Shown: positions 6,501 through 15,682 of the stretch, one piece after another
Position numbering within the stretch: the stretch's first letter is position 1
Layout of the letters: each line of letters opens with the position of its first letter
Origin: Chloroflexota bacterium
Lineage (GTDB): Bacteria > Chloroflexota > Limnocylindria > Limnocylindrales > CSP1-4
Direction: 5' to 3'
NCBI GenBank assembly: GCA_021786265.1
Contig: JAJYNP010000222.1
Coordinates: 1-23,950, forward strand
Length of the DNA: 23,950 nt
Program-made: the position numbers and the translations under genes
Notes under the pieces: model-generated
The model's input: the letters and a program-made list of their open reading frames with translations, nothing else
The model's database searches: none
What the model was told of the DNA's origin: nothing

Positions 6501-8171
6501 GTGGCCGACGACATCGACACCATCGCAGCCGACTACTTCGAGTTCCGGCTGCGGACCTCGCCCACGTGGGCGCACCAGCTCGCCAGGTACGGGTACGCGG
6601 GCGCGTTCGAGGACGTCAGCCGGGCGGCCGAGGACACCGACATCGCCGAGGCGCGCGGCTTCGCGGCGCGGGCCGGACTGGTCCCTCCCGACGGCCTCGG
6701 CCCGCAGGACCTCATCACCCGGGACATGCTCGTGTTCGACGCCACGGCCAGGGCCGACCTCGCCGAGGCGCGCCTGGCGGAGATCGACGTCGACCCGATC
6801 GGCGGGCCGCAGGCGATGCTGCCCGTGGTGGTGCCGAAGCTCTCCCTGCCGTCTGCGCCCGTGGCCGAGGCGATGATCGGGAAGTTCCACGGCATCGCCA
6901 GGATGTTCGCGGATCTCGGTGAGCGCCACCGAGAAGGTGCCGCTCGCGGCAGGACCCCGGCGGACTTCGCGGTCCGGCAGACGATCGAGCAGGTCGACGC
7001 CTGGCTCGGGCGGCCGATCGACGGCGACCCGCTGCTCGACGTCGCCGAACCGACCGGCCTCGACGACCCGGCGGGCTGGAGGGAACGGCTCCGCGACGTC
7101 GTCGCTCGGGACGTCCGGCCCGCCATGGCACGGTACCGAGGGATCCTGCACGACGAGATCCTGCCCCGAGCGCGGCCGAACGACCGGCCCGGCCTGGCCT
7201 GGTTGCCGGACGGCGTGCCGGCGTATGAGCGGGCCATCCGGCTGCACACCACCCGGCGCATGCCGCCGCAGGAGATCCACGACCTCGGGCTGCAGCAGGT
7301 GGCCCGGCTTGCGGACGAGTACCGGGAGCTCGGTCCCACGGTGCTCGGCACGGATCATCTCGGGCGGATCTTCGAGGGCCTCCGGTCCGACCCGGCGCTC
7401 CACCACACCAGCGGCCAGGAGATCGTCGCGGCGTCGAAGGCGGCGCTCGTCAGGGCCCGGGCAGCGATGGGCGAGTGGTTCGGGGTCCTGCCGACGGCCG
7501 AGTGCGACGTCGAGGAGACGAAGAGCGGCGCGGTGGCCTTCTACTTCCCGCCCGCGCCGGACGGCAGCCGTGGCGGAGTCTTCTTCATGAACACCGCCGA
7601 TCCCACCGCCTGGGGCCGCTTCGACGTCGAATCGACCGTCTACCACGAGGGGATCCCAGGCCACCACCTGCAGCTGGCGATCTCGGGCGAACTCACCGGC
7701 CTGCCCGAGTTCCGCAAGCATGCCTGGGTCACTGCCTACGGCGAGGGCTGGGGCCTGTATGCCGAGCGGCTCGCCGACGAGATGGGCCTCTACTCGACGC
7801 CACTCGACCGGATCGGGATGCTGTCGAACGACTCGTTGCGGGCCTGCCGCCTCGTCGTGGACACCGGCATCCACGCGCTCGGATGGGGGCGCGAGCAGGC
7901 CGTCGCGTACATGGTCCAGAACTCGCCGATCCGGGAGGCGCACGCCCGCGCCGAGGTCGACCGCTACATCTCGTCACCCGGACAGGCGCTCGCGTACATG
8001 ATCGGCCGGCTCGAGCTCCAGCGGATCCGCGCCGAGGCCGAGGCCGCCCTGATGGACCGGTTCGACATCGCGGCGTTCCACGATGCGGTCCTCACGTCAG
8101 GATGTGTGACGGTGCCGGTGCTCGATCGGCTCGTCCGCGACTGGGTCGCATCCGCCGATCGGGTCCCCTGA
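6501..8171 (+). CDS. DUF885 family protein, predicted zinc metallopeptidase
   Basis: A 556-residue DUF885 protein. The family's putative zinc-binding sequence YHEGIPGHHLQ (His382, Glu383, His388, His389) is intact, followed by a downstream Glu in AYGEGWGLYAERLADEMG (about 412-429). The conserved C-terminal block runs NSPIREAHARAEVDRYISSPGQALAYMIGRLEL. The motif is an HExxPGHH variant of the HExxH metallopeptidase motif; biochemical function is poorly known, and no signal peptide is seen. The start is decided by GGAGGT at 6488-6493, seven bases before the GTG at 6501. The same frame stays open further upstream into the HAD gene, but that extension overlaps a gene with clear motifs and is rejected. 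The product is the last of the operon and faces gltA across a 23-bp gap holding a hairpin. Confidence 0.88.
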   Translation: MADDIDTIAADYFEFRLRTSPTWAHQLARYGYAGAFEDVSRAAEDTDIAEARGFAARAGLVPPDGLGPQDLITRDMLVFDATARADLAEARLAEIDVDPIGGPQAMLPVVVPKLSLPSAPVAEAMIGKFHGIARMFADLGERHREGAARGRTPADFAVRQTIEQVDAWLGRPIDGDPLLDVAEPTGLDDPAGWRERLRDVVARDVRPAMARYRGILHDEILPRARPNDRPGLAWLPDGVPAYERAIRLHTTRRMPPQEIHDLGLQQVARLADEYRELGPTVLGTDHLGRIFEGLRSDPALHHTSGQEIVAASKAALVRARAAMGEWFGVLPTAECDVEETKSGAVAFYFPPAPDGSRGGVFFMNTADPTAWGRFDVESTVYHEGIPGHHLQLAISGELTGLPEFRKHAWVTAYGEGWGLYAERLADEMGLYSTPLDRIGMLSNDSLRACRLVVDTGIHALGWGREQAVAYMVQNSPIREAHARAEVDRYISSPGQALAYMIGRLELQRIRAEAEAALMDRFDIAAFHDAVLTSGCVTVPVLDRLVRDWVASADRVP

Positions 8172-8175
8172 GGGC

Positions 8176-8194
8176 GCGCCGGCCGTCCCGGCGC
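8176..8194. terminator. Hairpin in the convergent gap between DUF885 gene and gltA
   Basis: GCGCCGG (8176-8182) and CCGGCGC (8188-8194) form a perfect 7-bp stem with a 5-nt loop. It fills most of the 23 bp between two convergent stop codons, so it could serve both transcripts. No T-run follows on either strand, so it is not a textbook intrinsic terminator. Confidence 0.5.
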
Positions 8195-9556
8195 TCAGGC
8201 CCTGGCCGCGCTCGGCTCCTCCTCGCCACACCCGACTGCTCCGCCATCGCCCCGCAGGTCCATCGGCACGAAGTTGCGCTTCGTCGCACCGACGTAGATC
8301 TGGCGCGGCCGGCCGATCTTGGTGTCGGGGTCGGCCATCAGCTCACGCCACTGCGCGATCCATCCGGGCATCCGCCCGATGGCGAACAGGGCGGGATACA
8401 TGTTGGTCGGGAAGCCCAGGGCCCGGTAGATGATCCCGCTGTAGAAATCGAGGTTGGGGTAGAGCTTCCGCTCGATGAAGTACTCGTCGGCCAGCGCCGC
8501 CTCCTCGAGCCGGAGGGCGATCTGCAGCAGCCGATCGTCGGCGCCCAGCTTGGACAGGATGCGCTGGGCGGCCTGCTTGATGATCCGGGCACGGGGATCG
8601 TAGTTCCGGTACACGCGGTGCCCGAAGCCCATCAGCCGGAAGTGGTCGTTCTTGTCCTTGGCCCGGGCGATCGCCTTCCGGACGTCCCCCCCGTCGGCGT
8701 CGATCTGCTCGAGCATCTCGACGACCTCCTGGTTCGCGCCGCCGTGCAGCGGCCCCCAGAGGGCCGACACGCCGGCGGAGACGGAGGCGTAGAGATTGGC
8801 GCGCGCCGAACCGACCATCCGCACGGTGGACGTGGAGCAGTTCTGCTCGTGGTCGGCGTGGAGGATCAGCAGCTGGCGGAGCACGTCGGCGACGTCGGGG
8901 TCCACGTCGTACTCCTCCGCCGGCACCGCGAACATCATGCGGAGGAAGTTCTCGACGTACTCGAGACGGTTGTTCGGATACACCGGCGACTGGCCGATCG
9001 CCCGCTTGTATGCGAAGGCGACGATGGTCGGGACCTTCGCGAGCAGCCGGATCGTGCTGATCTCGACGTCGTCGGGATCGTAGGGATCGTCGGTGTCCTG
9101 GTAGAAGGTTCCCAGCGCGGCCACCGCGGACGCCAGCACCGCCATGGGATGCGCGTCGCGCGGGAACGCCTCGAAGAAGCGGCGGAGGTCCTCGTGCAGG
9201 AGCGTGTGCCGCTTGAGTTCCTGCGTCCACGTGCCGCACTGGTCGCCGGTCGGCAGCTCGCCGTGGATCAGCAGGTACGCAACCTCGAGGAAGTTCGAGT
9301 GCTCGCAGAGCTGCTCGATCGGGTAGCCACGGTATCGCACGATCCCGGCATCACCGTCGATGAAGGTGATCGCGCTCCGCGTCACGGCCGTGTTCGCGAA
9401 GCCGTAGTCCAGGGTGGTGACGCCGGCGTCCCTGAGCAGGTTGCCGATGTGAACCCCGCGCTCGTGCTCCGTGCCCTCCTCGACCCGCAGCAACAGCTCC
9501 TTGCCGTCGACCGCGAACCGAGCCTCCCCGACCTCGAGGTGTGCAGTCTCGCTCAT
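8195..9556 (-). CDS. gltA: Citrate synthase
   Basis: A 453-residue citrate synthase condensing oxaloacetate and acetyl-CoA. Catalytic residues are all present: His271 in PLHGGANQEV, His313 in GFGHRVYRNYDPR and Asp370 in YPNLDFYSG. The length, the N-terminal beta-rich domain (about 1-60, ending TLDYGFANTA) and the RYRGYPIEQL block match the longer, Gram-negative-type enzymes. A C-terminal tail (about 435-453, GGAVGCGEEEPSAARA) extends beyond the usual end and looks disordered. The start is set by GAGG six bases before the ATG at 9556. This Shine-Dalgarno overlaps the pckA stop codon (GAG-TGA-GGA), so translation is probably coupled to pckA only 7 bp upstream. Confidence 0.96.
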   Translation of the reverse strand: MSETAHLEVGEARFAVDGKELLLRVEEGTEHERGVHIGNLLRDAGVTTLDYGFANTAVTRSAITFIDGDAGIVRYRGYPIEQLCEHSNFLEVAYLLIHGELPTGDQCGTWTQELKRHTLLHEDLRRFFEAFPRDAHPMAVLASAVAALGTFYQDTDDPYDPDDVEISTIRLLAKVPTIVAFAYKRAIGQSPVYPNNRLEYVENFLRMMFAVPAEEYDVDPDVADVLRQLLILHADHEQNCSTSTVRMVGSARANLYASVSAGVSALWGPLHGGANQEVVEMLEQIDADGGDVRKAIARAKDKNDHFRLMGFGHRVYRNYDPRARIIKQAAQRILSKLGADDRLLQIALRLEEAALADEYFIERKLYPNLDFYSGIIYRALGFPTNMYPALFAIGRMPGWIAQWRELMADPDTKIGRPRQIYVGATKRNFVPMDLRGDGGAVGCGEEEPSAARA

Positions 9557-9563
9557 CGCGTCC

Positions 9564-11141
<1,578 letters not shown>

Positions 11142-11219
11142 ATCGAGCTCCTGCGCTCTGCGCATGTGAGCCGGTCGGCTCCGCGGCCCGGCCGAAACAG
11201 GGGTTCTCGTAGGGGTCCG

Positions 11220-11225
11220 AGTGTA
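11220..11225 (-). promoter_or_regulatory. Candidate -10 box for pckA-gltA
   Basis: TACACT on the minus strand lies in the 131-bp gap between cbs and pckA. It would give a leader of about 50 to 75 nt carrying a GAGCC/GGCTC hairpin (11168-11181). No clear -35 is visible. Confidence 0.35.
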
Positions 11226-11272
11226 CCCAAGAGCGGGCCGTTCGGCGCGCCGCGGGCTACCTCTCGCGCGCG

Positions 11273-12691
11273 CTACCCCTCCCGGCCCGCGTGGTGCGCC
11301 AGGTACTCCAGCACGTCGAGCTTCGTCACCACGCCGACCGCGTGGCCGTCCCGGGCCGCGAGCACGGCAGGAGCGCCGGCCGACAGGAGCGCGAACGCGT
11401 CGTCGAGGGCCGCGGACTCGGCCACCACCGGCAGCGGCGGGTCCATGGCCTCTCCGACCGTCCGCGACACGAGTTCGGGGTCGCGGAACGCCCGCTCCAG
11501 GAGCCCCTTCTCCGCGATCGACCCGACCATCCCGTCGATCGCGTCCCCATCCGCCTCCGAGACCGGCATCTGGCTGATCCCGAACCGCTGCATCCGATCG
11601 ATGGCCGCGCCGACGGTGTCGGTGGTGCGGGCGATCACGAGCGGCGGCAGCTCCGCCCCCTGCTGCCGCTCGCGCATGAGCGCGCCGACCCGCACGAGCG
11701 CCCCGGAGCTGACGAGCAGGCCGTGCTGGCGCATCCACTCGTCGGTGTAGAGCTTGGAGAGGTAGTTGCGCCCGGTGTCCGGCAGCAGCACGACCACGAC
11801 CGCGTCCGGCCCGGCCGCCCCACCGGTCAGCTCGCGGGCGACCTGCAGCGCGGCGACGAGCGCGGTCCCGCAGGATTCGCCGGCCAGGATCCCCTCCTCG
11901 CGCGTCAGCCGCCGCGCGGCCGCGAACGCGTCGCGGTCCGGGACGCGCACCCACCGGTCGACCAGCGCGGGGTCGAACGTGGCCGGGAAGAAGTCCTCGC
12001 CCACGCCTTCGGTGAGGTACGGCCGCACCGTGTCTCCCGACAGCACGCTCCCCTCGGGATCGGCGCCGACCACCACGAGCTCGGGCTTCTGCGCCTTCAG
12101 GTGGCGAGCCGCGCCCGTGATCGTGCCGCCCGTGCCCACGCCACAGACGAAGTGCGTGATGCGGCCCTCGGTCTGGGCCCAGATCTCGGGCCCCGTAGTC
12201 GCCTCGTGCGCCGCCGGGTTCTCGGGGTTCGAGTACTGGTCCGGCTGGAACGCGCCGGGAATGTCGCGGGCCAGGCGCCGCGCCACCGAGTAGTAGCTCT
12301 CGGGCGACTCGGGCGGCACGTTGGTGGGGCACATCACCACCTCCGCGCCATACGCGCGGAGCAGCGCCTGCTTCTCGGCCGACTGCTTGTCGGCCATCAC
12401 GAAGATGCAGCGGTAGCCTTTCAGGGCGGCGGCGATGGCCAGCCCGTGTCCCGTGTTGCCGCTGGTCGGCTCCACGATCGTGCCGCCGGGTCGGAGCTGT
12501 CCGGCACGCTCGGCCGCCTCGATCATCCCCAGCGCGATGCGGTCCTTGACGGAGCCGCCGGGGTTCAGCATCTCGAGCTTCGCGAGCATCGTGGGCTGGT
12601 GCTCGGCCGGCCCCAGGTCGCGGGTGACCCGCGACAGCCGGACCAGCGGGGTGCCGCCGATGACGTCGAGGATGCTCTCGCGGACGTCCAC
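11273..12691 (-). CDS. cbs: Cystathionine beta-synthase with C-terminal CBS-domain pair
   Basis: A 472-residue PLP fold-type II enzyme joining homocysteine and serine to cystathionine. Lys49 in NPGGSVKDR is the Schiff-base lysine. Also seen are [12 protein letters not shown] (about 74-85, phosphate and substrate loop), [11 protein letters not shown] (about 183-193) and [10 protein letters not shown] (about 271-280). The [22 protein letters not shown] block is typical of CBS rather than of O-acetylserine sulfhydrylase. Two CBS (Bateman) motifs follow, at about 338-395 and 410-465. In human CBS this pair binds AdoMet, but bacterial pairs vary and the ligand is unknown here. The GTG start at 12691 lies 2 nt after the lgt stop and has no good Shine-Dalgarno, so it is probably translated by coupling to lgt. 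With the enzyme at 4514 it would complete reverse transsulfuration. Confidence 0.93.
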   Translation of the reverse strand: MDVRESILDVIGGTPLVRLSRVTRDLGPAEHQPTMLAKLEMLNPGGSVKDRIALGMIEAAERAGQLRPGGTIVEPTSGNTGHGLAIAAALKGYRCIFVMADKQSAEKQALLRAYGAEVVMCPTNVPPESPESYYSVARRLARDIPGAFQPDQYSNPENPAAHEATTGPEIWAQTEGRITHFVCGVGTGGTITGAARHLKAQKPELVVVGADPEGSVLSGDTVRPYLTEGVGEDFFPATFDPALVDRWVRVPDRDAFAAARRLTREEGILAGESCGTALVAALQVARELTGGAAGPDAVVVVLLPDTGRNYLSKLYTDEWMRQHGLLVSSGALVRVGALMRERQQGAELPPLVIARTTDTVGAAIDRMQRFGISQMPVSEADGDAIDGMVGSIAEKGLLERAFRDPELVSRTVGEAMDPPLPVVAESAALDDAFALLSAGAPAVLAARDGHAVGVVTKLDVLEYLAHHAGREG

Positions 12692-12693
12692 CG

Positions 12694-13611
12694 TCAGGCC
12701 GGGGTTCGTTCGCCCGCATCCGGGGTCGAGCTCGCGGGTTCCGGCCCTGCGCCGGCCCCGGCTGCTCGCTCCCGGTCGACGTCGGCCGTCGACGGCCCGG
12801 GTTCGCGGTGGCGCCACCAGATCGTCAGGGCGCCGAACGCCATCGCGGCCAGACCGACCAGGATCGCGGTGGGGATCCCGAAGAACGTCCAGTCGTAGCC
12901 CAGCCGGAACAGCTCGAGAACCGAGCGGACGCCGCCGTACCAGATGAACCAGAACGAGAAGAGGTCGCCGTCGCGCAGCCTGTCCGCCACGCGCCGCGCC
13001 AGGTAGAACGCGATCAGCGCCCCGATGAAGTCGAGCGACGACTCGTAGAAGAACAGTGGCTGGAACCCGGTGTTGGCCGGGTAGATCGAGCAGGAGTACT
13101 CGACCACCCGCCTGGAGCAGTCGATCGCGATCCCCCAGGGCAGGTTCGTGGGCGGGCCGTACAGCTCCTGGTTGAAGAAGTTGCCCCAGCGGGCGATGGC
13201 CTGCCCGACCAGCACGGCCGGCACGGCGATGTCGGCCCAGCGCAGGAAGGAGAGGTGGTGGCGCCGGGTGTAGATGAGGACGGCGATGACGCCCCCGACG
13301 ATCCCCCCGTAGATTCCCAGCCCCGTGTACGGCGGGAGGATCGCCTTGATGGGGTCGGAGGCGTACAGCGTGTTCCACTGGTCGATCAGGTGGTAGAGGC
13401 GCGCGCCGATCAGGCCAAGCACGAAGACGAAGATGATCCCGTTGCCGATGTGGTCGGGGTCCTCGTGGCGCAGCCGCGCCTGGCGGGAAGCGATCCACAC
13501 GCCGACCGCGAGCGCGAGGGCGTACCCGATCCCGTAGAAGTCGATGGTGACCGGGCCAAGCTGCAGCGCCGTCGAGGCGGGACGGATGTCGATGAGGCCG
13601 AGCGGAAGCAT
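12694..13611 (-). CDS. lgt: Prolipoprotein diacylglyceryl transferase
   Basis: A 305-residue integral membrane enzyme that moves diacylglycerol from phosphatidylglycerol to the lipobox cysteine of prolipoproteins. About seven hydrophobic segments are seen. Signature residues are present: GARLYHLID (about 69-77), [11 protein letters not shown] (about 97-107, with Tyr at the position that is His in E. coli, common in other phyla), [12 protein letters not shown] (Arg141, Asn144, Glu149), FFYES (about 187-191) and [11 protein letters not shown] (Arg229, Glu233). The last 35 or so residues are a polar, Ala/Gly/Pro-rich tail. The ATG at 13611 has no Shine-Dalgarno but lies 6 nt after a TATCCT box, which suggests a leaderless mRNA. 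It is followed by cbs with a 2-nt gap. Confidence 0.95.
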   Translation of the reverse strand: MLPLGLIDIRPASTALQLGPVTIDFYGIGYALALAVGVWIASRQARLRHEDPDHIGNGIIFVFVLGLIGARLYHLIDQWNTLYASDPIKAILPPYTGLGIYGGIVGGVIAVLIYTRRHHLSFLRWADIAVPAVLVGQAIARWGNFFNQELYGPPTNLPWGIAIDCSRRVVEYSCSIYPANTGFQPLFFYESSLDFIGALIAFYLARRVADRLRDGDLFSFWFIWYGGVRSVLELFRLGYDWTFFGIPTAILVGLAAMAFGALTIWWRHREPGPSTADVDRERAAGAGAGPEPASSTPDAGERTPA

Positions 13612-13617
13612 CGAGCG

Positions 13618-13623
13618 AGGATA
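13618..13623 (-). promoter_or_regulatory. Candidate leaderless -10 box for lgt-cbs
   Basis: TATCCT on the minus strand ends 6 nt before the lgt ATG. Transcription starting about 7 nt downstream would begin at or next to the A of the start codon. No Shine-Dalgarno is present between. Confidence 0.5.
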
Positions 13624-13641
13624 GCGGGTGCCGGGCGAGGG

Positions 13642-13680
13642 CGCCTGACCGGGGCGCCTGACCGGGGCGCCTGACCGGGG
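13642..13680. repeat. Three perfect tandem copies of a 13-bp unit
   Basis: CGCCTGACCGGGG occurs at 13642-13654, 13655-13667 and 13668-13680 without mismatch. The array sits between the two divergent -10 boxes of lgt and the small membrane-protein gene and covers the expected -35 positions of both. It may be a set of operator sites or a slippage repeat. Confidence 0.8.
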
Positions 13681-13696
13681 ACCGCGGTGCGGCTCC

Positions 13697-13702
13697 TATA
13701 CT
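13697..13702 (+). promoter_or_regulatory. Candidate leaderless -10 box for the small membrane-protein gene
   Basis: TATACT lies 8 nt before the ATG at 13711, with no Shine-Dalgarno between. The predicted transcript would start at or within a base or two of the ATG. Confidence 0.5.
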
Positions 13703-13710
13703 GCGCCGGG

Positions 13711-14043
13711 ATGAACGACGAGTACGCGTGGTGGTTCCTGGTCGTCGGGCTGGCGGTGGGCGGCGCGCTGGTGTGGCTGGTTCGCGGTCAGATGGCACGG
13801 CAGGAGGACGACGTCGCCGAGTCGGAACGAGCGCCGGAGGCCGAGTGGATCAGCCGGACGATCGAGCGGGCGGGCGGAATCGCACCGGCCGACCTGGTGG
13901 CCCAGGTCCTCTCGCTCCACCGGAGCTACCTGCGCGAGGCCGACCCGTTCGAGCCCGCGGACGGCGGCGAGGGCGCCGGCGCCGCCCGGCTCAGTCGCGC
14001 GGAGGAACCCTCCCGCGGTGAAGCGCAACCACGCCGGTCGTGA
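13711..14043 (+). CDS. Small single-pass membrane protein of unknown function
   Basis: A 110-residue protein not recognised as any named family. One hydrophobic segment lies near the N-terminus (about 5-24, WWFLVVGLAVGGALVWLV), followed by a charged cytoplasmic-type tail with a possible amphipathic helix (EWISRTIERAGG, about 49-60; HRSYLREADPFEP, about 69-81) and a low-complexity end. The ATG at 13711 is favoured by the TATACT box 8 nt upstream. The reading frame ends 53 bp inside the convergent menG gene, so the final residues may be unconstrained. Its own promoter and a plausible membrane topology argue that it is real, but it has no homologue I can name. Confidence 0.55.
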   Translation: MNDEYAWWFLVVGLAVGGALVWLVRGQMARQEDDVAESERAPEAEWISRTIERAGGIAPADLVAQVLSLHRSYLREADPFEPADGGEGAGAARLSRAEEPSRGEAQPRRS

Positions 14044-14752
14044 GGCGGCGGTAGGCGACGTCGACCAGCCCTGCCGCCCGCATCGTGGCGGCCAGCTGCT
14101 CAGCCGACGGGAAGGCGTCCAGCGAGTCGGGCAGGTAGCGGTAGGCCCCGGCCCGGCGCGCGACGAGGGCGCCGGCGAGCGGCGCGACGTGGCGGAACAT
14201 GGCGTGGTAGAGGCGAGCGTACGTGCGCCGGCGCGGCAGTGACAGCTCCAGGCACACCACGGTCCCGCCGGGGCGAACCACGCGTGCCATCTCGCGGAAC
14301 CCCGCCTCGTAGTCCGCCAGGTTGCGGAGCCCGAACGCGATCGTCGCGGCGTCGAACTCCCCGTCGCCGAAGGGCAGCGCAAGCGCATTCCCCACGCGAA
14401 AGTGCAGCTGCACCAGGTCGCGGAAGACCCGCCGCCCGCGGCCGATCATCTCCTCGGACAGGTCCACCGCCTCGACGCGCCCAAACGGACCCACCCCCTC
14501 CGCGAGCAGCGCCGCCAGCTTGCCGGTCCCGCAGGCGACGTCGATCGCGGCATCGCCGGTCCGCAGGCCGGTCGCGTCGCGGGCCGCCCGCCGCCACGCG
14601 GAGTCACGGCCCAGCGTCATCAGCGAGTTCATGCGGTCGTACGCCGGGGCGATGCTGTCGAACATCGCCGTCACGTCGGACTCGGGGACAGGGTTCCCCG
14701 TCTTGGGGGTCTCGGGCGAATGCGAAGCCCGGGTGCCGCGGATGCCCCTCAT
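13991..14752 (-). CDS. menG: Demethylmenaquinone methyltransferase (UbiE/MenG family)
   Basis: A 253-residue SAM-dependent C-methyltransferase for the last step of menaquinone synthesis (or the equivalent ubiquinone step). The UbiE signature MFDSIAPAYDRMNSLMTLG opens the fold, after about 28 residues of variable N-terminus. Then come the SAM-binding AIDVACGTGKLAALL, VEAVDLSEEM, the second family signature FGLRNLADYEAGFREMARVV with PGGTVVCLELS, and the C-terminal GAYRYLPDSLDAFPSAEQLA block. Menaquinone rather than ubiquinone is assumed from the inferred phylum. The ATG overlaps the stop of the upstream gene by ATGA, so the two are translationally coupled. The 3' end overlaps the small membrane-protein gene by 53 bp in the opposite direction. 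Confidence 0.93.
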   Translation of the reverse strand: MRGIRGTRASHSPETPKTGNPVPESDVTAMFDSIAPAYDRMNSLMTLGRDSAWRRAARDATGLRTGDAAIDVACGTGKLAALLAEGVGPFGRVEAVDLSEEMIGRGRRVFRDLVQLHFRVGNALALPFGDGEFDAATIAFGLRNLADYEAGFREMARVVRPGGTVVCLELSLPRRRTYARLYHAMFRHVAPLAGALVARRAGAYRYLPDSLDAFPSAEQLAATMRAAGLVDVAYRRLTTGVVALHRGRVPPRD

Positions 14753-15567
14753 GGCTCGTCGTGCCCCACCGTCAGCCCCCGGAGCGCCGCGAACGGCGAG
14801 TCGGCGAGCGCGTCGTCGGCATCGCCGGGCTCGTCGCCGAACGAGAGCGTGGCCCCTGGTCGGACCGGCCGTTCCCGCGCCGGCAGCGCCTCGCCCCGCT
14901 CAGCGGCCGCGCTGCGCTCGAGCCGCGCCGTCACGTTCGCGTCGCCCTCGTCGCGTGCCTCCCGGAGGAGCGCCAGGTCCTGGTGGGCCAGGTACGCGGC
15001 CAGGCGCTCGGGATCCAGCCGGAGGAGCGCACGAGGCGGGAGCGGCGCGTTCGCGACGAGGTCGGCGGGCTCCACCTGCACCACGTCCTCCAGGCGCGGG
15101 TCGTCGATGACCAGCGGGCCTCGGTCGGCCTGCACCAGCACCACCGCCGTTTCGACGCGGTCGTACCGCAACTCGAGCAACCGTCGCGCCCGCGCGAGTT
15201 GCGCGAACCCGCGGCGCAGCGCCGCCGCGTTGCTCGTGAACTTGACCTCGAAGATGCGGCTCGGCGTGCCGTCACGCCCCTGGACCGCGTCCAGCTCCAG
15301 GAACAGCGGCGAGTAGCTGCGTCCGCCGCGGAAGAGCACGTCCGCGGCGACGACGCGCTCCTCGAGCATGGGCACGCGCTCGGCGAGCCAGCCACGGACC
15401 GCCAGCTCGACCCGCCCGCTCACTCGGTACGTGGCGGTCTGCTCCTCCTTGGGACCGAAGCGACGATGCGCGAGGGCCTGCTCGGCCATCGCCGAGACGT
15501 AGGCGGGGTCGTCGGGCGACACCAGCCTGACCGACCGGACCTTGTGGATCGTCTCGCGTGGACTCAC
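14749..15567 (-). CDS. Uncharacterised protein with a PD-(D/E)XK-nuclease-like core, coupled to menG
   Basis: A 272-residue soluble protein I cannot assign to a named family. The central part resembles the PD-(D/E)XK fold: a strand ending FLELDAV (Glu91, Asp93), then a strand with FEVKF (Glu107-Val-Lys109), then a helix with a Gln (GFAQLARARRLLE, Gln123), as in RecB/Cas4-like and VRR-like nucleases. An earlier Glu (GRVELAVRGWL, about 51-61) could be the N-terminal acidic residue. The last 50 or so residues look disordered. The start is GTG at 15567, 7 nt after a TAGGCT box and without a Shine-Dalgarno. The stop overlaps the menG ATG by 4 nt. The nuclease-like reading rests on motif spacing only, and a non-catalytic role is equally possible. 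Confidence 0.7.
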   Translation of the reverse strand: MSPRETIHKVRSVRLVSPDDPAYVSAMAEQALAHRRFGPKEEQTATYRVSGRVELAVRGWLAERVPMLEERVVAADVLFRGGRSYSPLFLELDAVQGRDGTPSRIFEVKFTSNAAALRRGFAQLARARRLLELRYDRVETAVVLVQADRGPLVIDDPRLEDVVQVEPADLVANAPLPPRALLRLDPERLAAYLAHQDLALLREARDEGDANVTARLERSAAAERGEALPARERPVRPGATLSFGDEPGDADDALADSPFAALRGLTVGHDEP

Positions 15568-15574
15568 GCCGCAG

Positions 15575-15580
15575 AGCCTA
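15575..15580 (-). promoter_or_regulatory. Candidate leaderless -10 box for the 14749-15567 gene and menG
   Basis: TAGGCT on the minus strand ends 7 nt before the GTG start at 15567. No ribosome-binding site is visible, so the layout resembles that of lgt and its divergent neighbour. Confidence 0.4.
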
Positions 15581-15642
15581 CCCGAGAACGACCAGGTGCG
15601 GACCGGAGGTCACGGGCTGAGCGGTTGCCCCGTCCCCGGGCC

Positions 15643-15682
15643 GCCCGGATGCCCGGATGCCCGGATGCCCGGGTGCCCGGAT
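15643..15682. repeat. Five tandem copies of an 8-bp unit
   Basis: GCCCGGAT repeats at 15643, 15651, 15659, 15667 (last bases GGGT) and 15675. The last base of the array is the first base of the anti-sigma stop codon complement. It fills part of the 114-bp gap between the anti-sigma gene and the menG operon. No other feature is seen in that gap except the TAGGCT box. Confidence 0.8.
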
